Positions 36,344-43,821 of a DNA stretch of 64,000 nt are shown here, in pieces. Source of the stretch: Pseudomonas viridiflava. Its GTDB lineage: Bacteria; Pseudomonadota; Gammaproteobacteria; Pseudomonadales; Pseudomonadaceae. The stretch is from NCBI RefSeq assembly GCF_900582625.1, contig NZ_UTIQ01000016.1:40025-104024 (forward strand). Reading direction: 5' to 3'. Within the stretch, counting starts at the first letter, position 1. Each line of letters opens with the position of its first letter. A model generated the notes under the pieces. It was not told the DNA's origin, made no database searches, and saw nothing but the letters and a program-made list of their open reading frames with translations. The translations under genes were made by a program, and so were the position numbers.

Positions 36344-38569
36344 ATGAACACCGCAGCATCCACTTTTCCGCGTCGCAGTCCGTTGGCCGTGGCCGTTTTG
36401 CTCGCCGCGCTGGGCCAGTACAGCGTTGCCGCCGAGCCGTCTGAGCCAACCGAAAGCGCCGAGCAAGCGCCCACCCTTAGCACTGTTACGGTCACCGCCA
36501 CCCGCCGCGAAGAGTCGCTGCAAAAGGTGCCGGTCGCGGTGTCGGTGGTCGATGGCGAACAGCTTGAGCGCGACAACCGCAACAACGTCTCGAGCATCGT
36601 TCAGCAAGTGCCCACGCTCAACTACCGCAGCGGCGCCTCGAACAAAGACACCTCGTTGTTTATCCGTGGCGTGGGCACCATCACCACCTCGCCGGGCATT
36701 GAGCCCACCGTGGCGACTGTGATCGATGGCGTGGTGCTCGGCCGCCCCGGTCAGTCGACGCTGGACCTGCTCGACCTGGAACGCATCGAAGTGCTGCGCG
36801 GCCCGCAAGGCACGCTGTTTGGCAAAAATGCCTCGGCCGGCGTGCTGAACATCGTCAGCAAAGCAGCGCCGGAAGAAACCCACGGTTACGTCGATTACTC
36901 GCACTTCGGCGGCGGCAACGAAAACCGCCTGCGCTTCGGCATTGGTGGACGCCTGACCGACACGGTGAAAGGCTCGCTGACCACCTTGCTGGGCACGTAC
37001 GACGGCAACGTCGAAAACCAATACAACGGCCATGACGTCAATGGCTACGACCGCAAAGGCGCGCGCGGCAAGCTGGAAATCGAGCCAAACGACGCGGTGA
37101 AAGTGACCCTGATCGCCGACTACACCGATGGCAAAGACACCATTCCCAACGGCGTCATCACCCAAGCCAGCCCCGCGTTTGGCACCGCTCTGGGCAGCAG
37201 CGTCAGCCCCAGCGACCACAACCGCAGCATCAACAGCGACTTCAACACCCGCGTCTACGACCGCAACCAGGGCTTGTCTGGCCAAGTGGACTGGAGCCTC
37301 GGCGATTACACGCTGACGTCTATCACCGCCTGGCGCGGCTGGAACAACACCCAGTACCAGGACGGCGACCGCCTGGCGCAAGTGGCGGTCGGCTTCCCGC
37401 AATCCCACGACAAAGGTCAGCTCGACTACGACCAATACTCGCAAGAACTTCGCCTGGCCTCGCCCAATGGCGAGTTCAACGAATACGTGCTCGGCGCCTT
37501 CTACATGCACGGCAAAAGTGAAGAGACCTACCAGCGCGCCGTCACGCCGGTCAGCTTTGTCACCCAACGCGGCCGCGCCGACTACGAAGCCACCAACGAC
37601 AGCTACGCCGTGTTCGGTGAAAACACCTTCAACTTCACCGACGACTTTCGCGGCATTCTCGGCCTGCGCTGGACCCACGATGACCTGGAATACAAACACC
37701 AGCGTGTATCAACCGCTGCCGCCACTGGCATTCAGCCGAGCTACGCCAGCGAGGGCTCCGTGGACGAAGACGGCTTTACCGGCCGTGCCGGGTTCCAATA
37801 CGACATCAACGACAACCTGACCAGCTACATCACCTACTCGCGTGGCTACAAAGGCCCGGCCTACAACGTGTTCTTCAACATGCAGCCGCGTGACACCGAA
37901 GCGCTGAAACCGGAAACCTCCAACTCCTGGGAGGTGGGCCTGAAAAGCACCGCCTTCAACAACCGCCTGACCGCCAACCTGGCCGCGTTCCACACCGAAT
38001 ACGACAACTACCAGGCCAACTTCTACGACGTGGTGGCCGGCGCCGTGGTAACCCGCCTGATCAACGCCGGCAGCGTGAAAACCGAAGGCGTGGAACTGGA
38101 CGTCAGCCTGCAAGCCACCAGCCAACTGAAATTTTCCGGCGCCGTGGCCTACACCAAAGCGCGCGTCGACGAATTCAGCTGCCCGGTCGGCGCCGCCGCC
38201 TCGTGCGACATCAACGGCAAACCGCTGCCCTACAGCCCGGACTGGAAAACCTACGTACGCGGCGACTACACCATCCCGCTCGACAACGGCCTGGATGTCG
38301 AACTGAGCACCGACTACGCCTGGCAGGACCACGTGCAATACAGTCTCGACCAGAACGCCAACACCATCCAGGGCGCCTACGGCATCTGGAACGCCAGCGT
38401 GGCCTTGGCCGACTACAACGACGGCTGGCGCGTGGCGGTGCTGGGTAAAAATTTGGCGGACAAGAGTTATTCCAATGGGCTGGCGTATAGCGGCGCCAAC
38501 TACGTTTACCGCTCCGTGCCGAGGGATGATGAGCGGTACTTTGGGGTTGAGGTTCGGAAGGATTTTTGA
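36344..38569 (+). CDS. TonB-dependent outer-membrane receptor
   Basis: A 741-residue TonB-dependent receptor. The signal peptide is in residues 1-29 (LAVAVLLAALGQYSVAA). A TonB-box-like TLSTVTVTATRREESLQKVPVAVSVV is followed by the plug domain (SSIVQQVPTLNYRSG...FIRGVGT...LERIEVLRGPQGTLFGKNASAGVLNIVSK) and a 22-strand-type barrel ending in ERYFGVEVRKDF with terminal Phe. The plug is of the SusC-unlike CirA/FyuA kind used for siderophores and other organic ligands. It heads a same-strand series with a monooxygenase, a reductase and a sulfonate-type binding protein, which argues for an organosulfur or other organic ligand, not iron. Controlled probably by the divergent LacI. Confidence 0.93.
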   Translation: MNTAASTFPRRSPLAVAVLLAALGQYSVAAEPSEPTESAEQAPTLSTVTVTATRREESLQKVPVAVSVVDGEQLERDNRNNVSSIVQQVPTLNYRSGASNKDTSLFIRGVGTITTSPGIEPTVATVIDGVVLGRPGQSTLDLLDLERIEVLRGPQGTLFGKNASAGVLNIVSKAAPEETHGYVDYSHFGGGNENRLRFGIGGRLTDTVKGSLTTLLGTYDGNVENQYNGHDVNGYDRKGARGKLEIEPNDAVKVTLIADYTDGKDTIPNGVITQASPAFGTALGSSVSPSDHNRSINSDFNTRVYDRNQGLSGQVDWSLGDYTLTSITAWRGWNNTQYQDGDRLAQVAVGFPQSHDKGQLDYDQYSQELRLASPNGEFNEYVLGAFYMHGKSEETYQRAVTPVSFVTQRGRADYEATNDSYAVFGENTFNFTDDFRGILGLRWTHDDLEYKHQRVSTAAATGIQPSYASEGSVDEDGFTGRAGFQYDINDNLTSYITYSRGYKGPAYNVFFNMQPRDTEALKPETSNSWEVGLKSTAFNNRLTANLAAFHTEYDNYQANFYDVVAGAVVTRLINAGSVKTEGVELDVSLQATSQLKFSGAVAYTKARVDEFSCPVGAAASCDINGKPLPYSPDWKTYVRGDYTIPLDNGLDVELSTDYAWQDHVQYSLDQNANTIQGAYGIWNASVALADYNDGWRVAVLGKNLADKSYSNGLAYSGANYVYRSVPRDDERYFGVEVRKDF

Positions 38570-39088
38570 GGTTTTACCGCCGCTTTAACCGCCGCTTTTG
38601 AAAAAAACCCACCGTCATCCTCGCGCACGCGGGGATCCAGAATCTTGTGATGAGCACCGTCCGCCGGACAACTCTGGATCCCCGCGTGCGCGAGGATGAC
38701 GGATGTAGGGGCAAAGCAATTCGTTTCCGACAACCCACCCCTGTAGGCGCTACTCGAATGGGCTGGCGTACAGCGGCGCTGACTACGTGTATCGCTCGGT
38801 GCCGAAGGATGATGAGCGGTACTTTGGGGGTTGAGGTGCGGAAGGTTTTGAGGTTCGAGCCTGACCATTACGTTGAACAACCCCACCGTCATCCTCGCGC
38901 ACGCGGGGATCCAGAATCTTGTGACGAGCACCGTCCGCCGGACAATTCTGGATCCCCGCGTGCGCGAGGATGACGGACGTAGGGGCAACGAAATTCGTTC
39001 AGACAACGCCACCCCTGTGGGAGCGGCTTTAGCCGCGATGCCCTTGCCCTTAAACAACCCAAAAAGCACCACAAGGAACCCCACACCC
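38570..39088. repeat. 519-bp gap: palindromic repeats and a duplicated receptor-gene tail
   Basis: Two long inverted structures of the CCCGCG palindrome family fill 38616-38703 and 38883-38985. Each has a left arm GTCATCCTCGCGCACGCGGG and its inverse, with the same inner spacer (CTTGTGA-GAGCACCGTCCGCCGGACAA). A classic REP (core GCGGCTTTAGCCGC) is at 39014-39040. Between the two structures lies a copy of the receptor gene's last codons (see next entry). In all, ~270 bp from 38474 recurs from ~38749 to ~39013, including GTAGGGGCAA and CCACCCCTG flanks, so the segment is an old direct duplication. Confidence 0.85.
38745..38850 (+). pseudogene. Remnant of a TonB receptor gene 3' end
   Basis: This segment repeats the final ~30 codons of the receptor gene (38474-38569) with scattered substitutions: TCGAATGGGCTGGCGTACAG against TCCAATGGGCTGGCGTATAG, followed by the same GATGATGAGCGGTACTTTGG. 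One extra G in the TTTGGGGG run shifts the frame. There is no upstream coding part, so it is a dead fragment. It arose either by local duplication or by loss of most of a second receptor gene. Confidence 0.85.
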
Positions 39089-40414
39089 ATGACCCACCCC
39101 ACCCGCCAACTCAGCCTTGGCGCCTTCCTCATGGCCGGCGGGCACCACATCGCCGCCTGGCGCCACCCCGACGTGCAGGCCAATCCGCTGGACTTCGCCA
39201 GCTACAAACGCACCGCACAAATCGCCGAAGCGGCCTGTTTCGATGCGGTGTTTGTCGCCGACAGCGTGGCCGCCAGCACCGACGACATCGCCAGCCACAC
39301 CTCGCGTTCGGTGTACTTCGAGCCGCTGACCTTGCTGGCCGCGCTCAGTGCGGTGACCGAGCGGATCGGGCTGATCAGCACGGTCACCACCAGCTACAAC
39401 GAGCCCTACCACGTGGCGCGTAAATTCGCCTCGCTGGATCACTTATCCGGCGGCCGCTCAGGCTGGAACCTGGTGACCTCCGATGCCGCCGCCGAGGCCT
39501 TCAATTTTGGCCGCGATGCGCATATTCCCCACGCCGAACGCTACGCTCGCGCTCGCGAATTCCATCAGGTGGTTACCGGCCTGTGGGACAGCTGGGCCGA
39601 CGATGCCTTTGTGCAGAACAAACAGTCCGGCCAGTTCTACGACCCGGCCAAGCTGCACGTGCTCAACCACAGCGGCGAGCACTTCAGCGTGCGCGGTCCG
39701 CTTAACGTCGCCCGCTCGCCACAAGGTCGGCCGGTCATCGTGCAGGCCGGTTCTTCGGAAACCGGTCGCGCCCTGGCGGCGGAAACGGCGGAAGTGGTGT
39801 TCACCGCGCAAACCTCGTTGGCCAAAGCGCAGGCGTTTTATGCCGATGTGAAAGGGCGCATGGGCGCCTTTGGCCGCGAGCCCGACGCGCTGAAAATCAT
39901 GCCCGGCGTGTTTGTGGTGGTCGGCCAGAGCCGTGACGAAGCGCAGGAGAAATTCGAGCAGTTTCAGGAGTTGGTGGAACCGCAGGTGGGCGTCGCTTTG
40001 CTGGGGCGCATGTTGGGCAATTTTGATTTGTCGGGTTATCCGCTGGACGGCCCGCTGCCCGATTTACCGCTCACCGAAAACGGTCAGCAGAGCCGGCAGA
40101 AATTGCTCACCGAACTGGCCGGCGCCGAGAACTTGAGCCTGGCGCAACTGGGCCGGCGTATTGCCGGTGGAAGAGGGCATTACAGCCTGATCGGTACCGG
40201 CAGCGACATCGCCGATGAGTTGCAGGCCTGGTTCGAAGGCGGCGCGGCGGATGGCTTCAACGTGTTGGTGCCGCACTTGCCGGCCGGGTTGCAAGACGTC
40301 GCCCATTTTGTTGTGCCCGAGCTGCAACGCCGAGGCTTGTTTCGCACTCAGTATCAGGGCAGCACCCTGCGTGAGCACCTGGGCCTGACTCGGCCGGTGA
40401 ATCCATTTTTTTAA
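39089..40414 (+). CDS. LLM-class flavin-dependent monooxygenase (NtaA/SnaA/DszA family)
   Basis: A 441-residue FMNH2-dependent monooxygenase of the bacterial luciferase-like group. Family blocks: HHIAAWRHPDVQANPLDFASYKRTAQIAEAACFDAVFVADS, ERIGLISTVTTSYNEPYHVARKFASLDHLSGGRSGWNLVTS, QAGSSETGRALAAETAEVVFTAQ and the C-terminal LVPHLPAGLQDVAHFVVPELQRRGLFRTQYQGSTLREHLGL. Enzymes of this clade oxidise nitrilotriacetate, dibenzothiophene sulfone, dimethyl sulfone and related small N- or S-compounds. A separate flavin reductase is needed and is not in the window. ATG 39089 with AAGGAAC upstream; the long frame upstream is repeat DNA. Confidence 0.92.
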   Translation: MTHPTRQLSLGAFLMAGGHHIAAWRHPDVQANPLDFASYKRTAQIAEAACFDAVFVADSVAASTDDIASHTSRSVYFEPLTLLAALSAVTERIGLISTVTTSYNEPYHVARKFASLDHLSGGRSGWNLVTSDAAAEAFNFGRDAHIPHAERYARAREFHQVVTGLWDSWADDAFVQNKQSGQFYDPAKLHVLNHSGEHFSVRGPLNVARSPQGRPVIVQAGSSETGRALAAETAEVVFTAQTSLAKAQAFYADVKGRMGAFGREPDALKIMPGVFVVVGQSRDEAQEKFEQFQELVEPQVGVALLGRMLGNFDLSGYPLDGPLPDLPLTENGQQSRQKLLTELAGAENLSLAQLGRRIAGGRGHYSLIGTGSDIADELQAWFEGGAADGFNVLVPHLPAGLQDVAHFVVPELQRRGLFRTQYQGSTLREHLGLTRPVNPFF

Positions 40415-40439
40415 ATCCAGCTCCCTATCAGGAATACCC

Positions 40440-41480
40440 ATGACCTACCTCGCCAACCCCGACCGCTACCAATCCATGCCCTACCGCCGCGTCGGCCGCA
40501 GCGGCCTGGTATTGCCGGCGCTGTCCCTCGGCCTGTGGCACAACTTCGGCGATGCAACGCCGATTTCCACCCAGCGCGCCTTGCTGCGCACGGCGTTCGA
40601 TCTGGGCATCAATCACTTCGACCTGGCCAACAACTACGGCCCACCCTATGGCAGCGCAGAAACCAATTTCGGTCGCCTGCTCAAGGAAGATTTCGCCGCG
40701 CTCCGCGACGAGCTGATCATTTCCACCAAGGCCGGCTGGGACATGTGGCCCGGCCCTTACGGCCAAGGCGGCAGCTCGCGCAAGTACCTGATTTCCAGCC
40801 TCGACCAGAGCCTGCAGCGCTTGGGCCTGGATTACGTCGACATCTTCTATTCGCACCGCTTCGACCCGCACACGCCGCTGGAAGAAACCGCCGGCGCGCT
40901 GGCGAGCATCGTTGAGCAGGGCAAGGCGTTGTACATCGGCATCTCGTCGTATTCGGCGGGCAAAACCCGCGAGATCACCGCCTTGCTGCGCGAGCGCCAG
41001 GTGCCGCTGTTGATTCATCAGCCGGCGTACAACCTGCTTAACCGCTGGATCGAAAAAGACCTGCTCGATGCCACCGACGAGGTGGGCGCGGGCGTCATCG
41101 TGTTCACCGCCCTGGCTCAGGGCTTGCTCAGCGACAAGTACCTCAATGGCGTGCCGCAAGATTCGCGCGTTAACCGCCCGGGCGGCGCCTCGCTGCGTCC
41201 GGAGCATTTGTCCGAGGCCAATATCGAACGCGCCCGCGCGCTGAATGAAATCGCCAAGCGCCGTGGCCAAAGCCTGGCGCAACTGGCCCTGGCCTGGACC
41301 CTGCGCGACCCACGCGTGACCTCGGCCCTGATCGGCGCCAGCCATCCTGAGCAGATCGTGGAAAACGTCGCGGCGCTGAACAACCTGGTCTTTAGCGCCG
41401 AGGAGCTGGCCGAGATCGACCGCTACGCCGTCGAAGGCGGAATCAACCTCTGGGAAAAACCTTCCACCGATTGGGAATGA
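40440..41480 (+). CDS. Aldo/keto reductase, YghZ (glyceraldehyde-3-phosphate reductase-like)
   Basis: A 346-residue NADPH-dependent AKR of the AKR14/YghZ group, which reduces aldehydes such as L-glyceraldehyde 3-phosphate and methylglyoxal. Catalytic tetrad positions are visible: Asp and Tyr in NHFDLANNYGPPYGSAE, Lys in IISTKAGWDMWPGPYG, and His in DIFYSHRFDP. The last is typical of this group, as is GQGGSSRKYLISSLDQSLQRLGLDYVD. Starts 25 bp after the monooxygenase gene and ends 1 bp before the binding protein gene, so the three are clearly one operon. In context it may reduce an aldehyde released by the monooxygenase. Confidence 0.92.
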   Translation: MTYLANPDRYQSMPYRRVGRSGLVLPALSLGLWHNFGDATPISTQRALLRTAFDLGINHFDLANNYGPPYGSAETNFGRLLKEDFAALRDELIISTKAGWDMWPGPYGQGGSSRKYLISSLDQSLQRLGLDYVDIFYSHRFDPHTPLEETAGALASIVEQGKALYIGISSYSAGKTREITALLRERQVPLLIHQPAYNLLNRWIEKDLLDATDEVGAGVIVFTALAQGLLSDKYLNGVPQDSRVNRPGGASLRPEHLSEANIERARALNEIAKRRGQSLAQLALAWTLRDPRVTSALIGASHPEQIVENVAALNNLVFSAEELAEIDRYAVEGGINLWEKPSTDWE

Positions 41481-41481
41481 C

Positions 41482-42411
41482 ATGCGCCGTTTAAACCGTT
41501 TTGCCGCGCTGTGGCTGCTCGCCGCGTGCACTCAGTTGGCGTGGGCCGATCCGGCCACGCTGCGTATCGGCTATCAGAAAGGCTCGGCGAGTCTGGTGTT
41601 GGCCAAAGAGCACAAGCTGCTGGAGCAGCGCTTTGCCAACACGCAGATTAAATGGATCGAATTTCCGGCCGGGCCGCAGATGCTCGAAGCGCTGAATATC
41701 GGCGCCCTTGACGTGGGTTCCACCGGCGATATTCCGCCGCTGTTCGCCCAGGCGGCCGGTGCCGATTTGCTTTACATCGCCGCCGAGCCGGCCAAGCCGC
41801 AAGCCGAGGTGATTGTGGTCGGCAATGCCAGCCCGATTCACAGCGTGGCCGAGTTAAAGGGGAAAAAGGTCGCCTTTCAGAAAGGCTCCAGCTCGCACAA
41901 TTTGCTGCTGCGGGCACTGAACAAAGCAGGCCTGGCATTTAGCGATATTCAGCCGGTGTACCTGTCGCCCGCCGACGCCCGTGCGGCGTTCGAGCAGGGC
42001 AGCGTCGACGCCTGGGTGATTTGGGATCCTTACTATTCAGCGCTCGAACTGGAAGGTAAGGCGCGCCTGCTGGCCAATGGCGAAGGGTTGGGCCTGATTG
42101 GGCCATTCTTCCTGGCGGCGCGGCCTTATACCCAGGCGAACCCGCAGTTTATTCCGGCGTTGCTGGATGAGCTGGGCAAAGCCGAAGCGCTGACCCGTAC
42201 TGACAAAGCCGCCAGCATTGCGCTGCTTTCCAGCTTTATGGGCTTGTCGCCAGCGGTGATCGAACGCACCTTCAGCCATCGTCCGCCGTCGCCGCCGATG
42301 GCGGTCAGCGCCGAGATTGTGCAGGCACAGCAAGCCACGGCCGATCTATTTCTGGCCAATCGGTTGCTGCCGAAAAAACTCGATATTGAAGCGGCGGTGT
42401 GGCGGCCGTAA
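41482..42411 (+). CDS. Sulfonate-type ABC transporter periplasmic binding protein
   Basis: A 309-residue SsuA-like binding protein. The signal peptide is RFAALWLLAACTQLAWA (to residue ~22). The mature part is LRIGYQKGSASLVLAKEHKLLEQRFANTQIKWIEFPAGPQMLEALNIGALDVGSTGDIPPLFAQAAG, close to aliphatic sulfonate-binding proteins. The ATG overlaps nothing but lies 1 bp after the AKR stop. No permease or ATPase gene accompanies it, so it must use a transporter encoded elsewhere (an SsuBC-like pair, or AtsBC). Supports an organosulfur role for the cluster. Confidence 0.9.
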   Translation: MRRLNRFAALWLLAACTQLAWADPATLRIGYQKGSASLVLAKEHKLLEQRFANTQIKWIEFPAGPQMLEALNIGALDVGSTGDIPPLFAQAAGADLLYIAAEPAKPQAEVIVVGNASPIHSVAELKGKKVAFQKGSSSHNLLLRALNKAGLAFSDIQPVYLSPADARAAFEQGSVDAWVIWDPYYSALELEGKARLLANGEGLGLIGPFFLAARPYTQANPQFIPALLDELGKAEALTRTDKAASIALLSSFMGLSPAVIERTFSHRPPSPPMAVSAEIVQAQQATADLFLANRLLPKKLDIEAAVWRP

Positions 42412-42432
42412 CCGCCAGGCGAGCGGGGCGCC

Positions 42433-43812
42433 TTAGCGCTCGCGCATCGCTTCGGAACGGGCTTTGAGCACGGGTTTAAGCAGGTAATCCAGAACGCTTT
42501 TATGCCCGGTGATGATGCCGACGTTGGCCACCATGCCGGGAATGATCAGCAGCGGATGCTCGTCGGTGCCCAGGTGGTTTTTGTCGGTGCGCACCTGGAT
42601 CAGGTAGAAGCTGTTGCCTTTGTCGTCGGTCACGGTGTCGGCGCTGATCAGTTCCAGCTTTGCTTTGAGACCGCCGTAAATCGTGTAGTCGTAGGCGGTG
42701 AATTTCACCATGGCGCTTTGGCCGGGGTGCAGGAAGGCGACGTCTTGCGGGCGCACCCGCGCTTCGATCAGCAGATTGTCTTCCAGCGGCACAATTTCCA
42801 GCATGTCGCTGCCGGGCTGCACCACGCCGCCGATGGTGTTGATCTTCAGCGTTTTGATAATGCCGTGCACCGGCGAGGTCACGGTGGTGCGGCTCACGCG
42901 GTCGTCGATGGCGACGCTGGTGGCGGTGATTTTTTGCAGTTCGGTGCGCTTTTCGTTGAGCTCTTTCGAGGCGTCGGAGCGGAACGCCAGGTCGGATTCC
43001 TGCATCTTGCTTTTGATTTCGTCGATGGCCGCCTCGGCGCGCGGGATGGCCAGCGAGGTGGAATTCAGCGAGCCGCGAATTTCCACGGCGCTGCGGCGCA
43101 AGCGCAGAATTTCTACCGGCGAAATCGCGCCGGTGCCCACTAACGGCTCCGACATGTTCAGCTCTTGTTGCAGCAAGCCGAGGCTGGAGCGGTATTGCTC
43201 AACCTTGGAGCGAAACTCGGCCAGCTCCTGGGTTTTCTGCCGCAGTTGTTCGTTGAGGGTGCGCTGTTCGCTTTCCAGGTGTTTTTTCCGCGAGCTGTAC
43301 AGCGCCAGTTCGTCGGCGGCCAATTGCGGCGCTTTTTCCAGAACGTCGGCAGACAGCTGCATGGGCCGGCCTTCGGCTTCGGCAGACAAGCGTTCTACCC
43401 GCGCTACCAGCGCCATGCGGTCGGCTTCGGTTTCGCCACGGTTGGATAAAAACCGCGTGTCATCCAGGCGCATGAGCTTGTCGCCCTTGTTCACCATCTG
43501 GCCTTCGCGCACGAAAATTTCGGTGACGATGCCGCCTTCCAGGTTTTGAATCACCTGCACCTTACTTGAGGGAATGGCTTTGCCCTCGCCGGTGGTCACT
43601 TCATCGAGCACGGCAAAGTGCGCCCAGCCGAGAGCGGTGAGCAGCAGGCCGCAGGTCACCCACAAGGTGATGCGCGACAACCAGGGCGAATCTTCGCGCA
43701 CCACGCCGTCCACTTCCGGCATGAACTCGGTGTCCTGTTTTTTCTGCCGCAGGCTTGAAAAGTACCCGCGTGGCGGTTGGCTCAGGTCCATGTTTTTTCC
43801 GTTAACACTCAT
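42433..43812 (-). CDS. lapC: Type I secretion membrane fusion protein, LapC-like (HlyD family)
   Basis: A 459-residue HlyD-family adaptor that bridges the ABC exporter and the outer-membrane TolC-like pore. One N-terminal membrane helix (ITLWVTCGLLLTALGWAHFAVLD, residues ~46-70) follows a cytoplasmic tail. Then come a lipoyl half (GKAIPSSKVQVIQNLEGGIVTEIFVREGQMVNKGDKLMRLDDT), a long coiled coil, the second half (VHGIIKTLKINTIGGVVQPGSDMLEIVPLEDNLLIEARVRPQDVAFLHPGQSAMVKFTAYDYTIYGGLKAKL) and a C-terminal beta domain. Starts 9 bp after lapB and is the last gene of the exporter series. Confidence 0.93.
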   Translation of the reverse strand: MSVNGKNMDLSQPPRGYFSSLRQKKQDTEFMPEVDGVVREDSPWLSRITLWVTCGLLLTALGWAHFAVLDEVTTGEGKAIPSSKVQVIQNLEGGIVTEIFVREGQMVNKGDKLMRLDDTRFLSNRGETEADRMALVARVERLSAEAEGRPMQLSADVLEKAPQLAADELALYSSRKKHLESEQRTLNEQLRQKTQELAEFRSKVEQYRSSLGLLQQELNMSEPLVGTGAISPVEILRLRRSAVEIRGSLNSTSLAIPRAEAAIDEIKSKMQESDLAFRSDASKELNEKRTELQKITATSVAIDDRVSRTTVTSPVHGIIKTLKINTIGGVVQPGSDMLEIVPLEDNLLIEARVRPQDVAFLHPGQSAMVKFTAYDYTIYGGLKAKLELISADTVTDDKGNSFYLIQVRTDKNHLGTDEHPLLIIPGMVANVGIITGHKSVLDYLLKPVLKARSEAMRER

Positions 43813-43821
43813 CAGTTGACG

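Noticed and set aside
36326..37699. 457-codon open frame antisense to the TonB receptor
   Set aside because: Val/Ala/Gly/His-rich shadow without domain or start signal; the receptor frame has full domain support.
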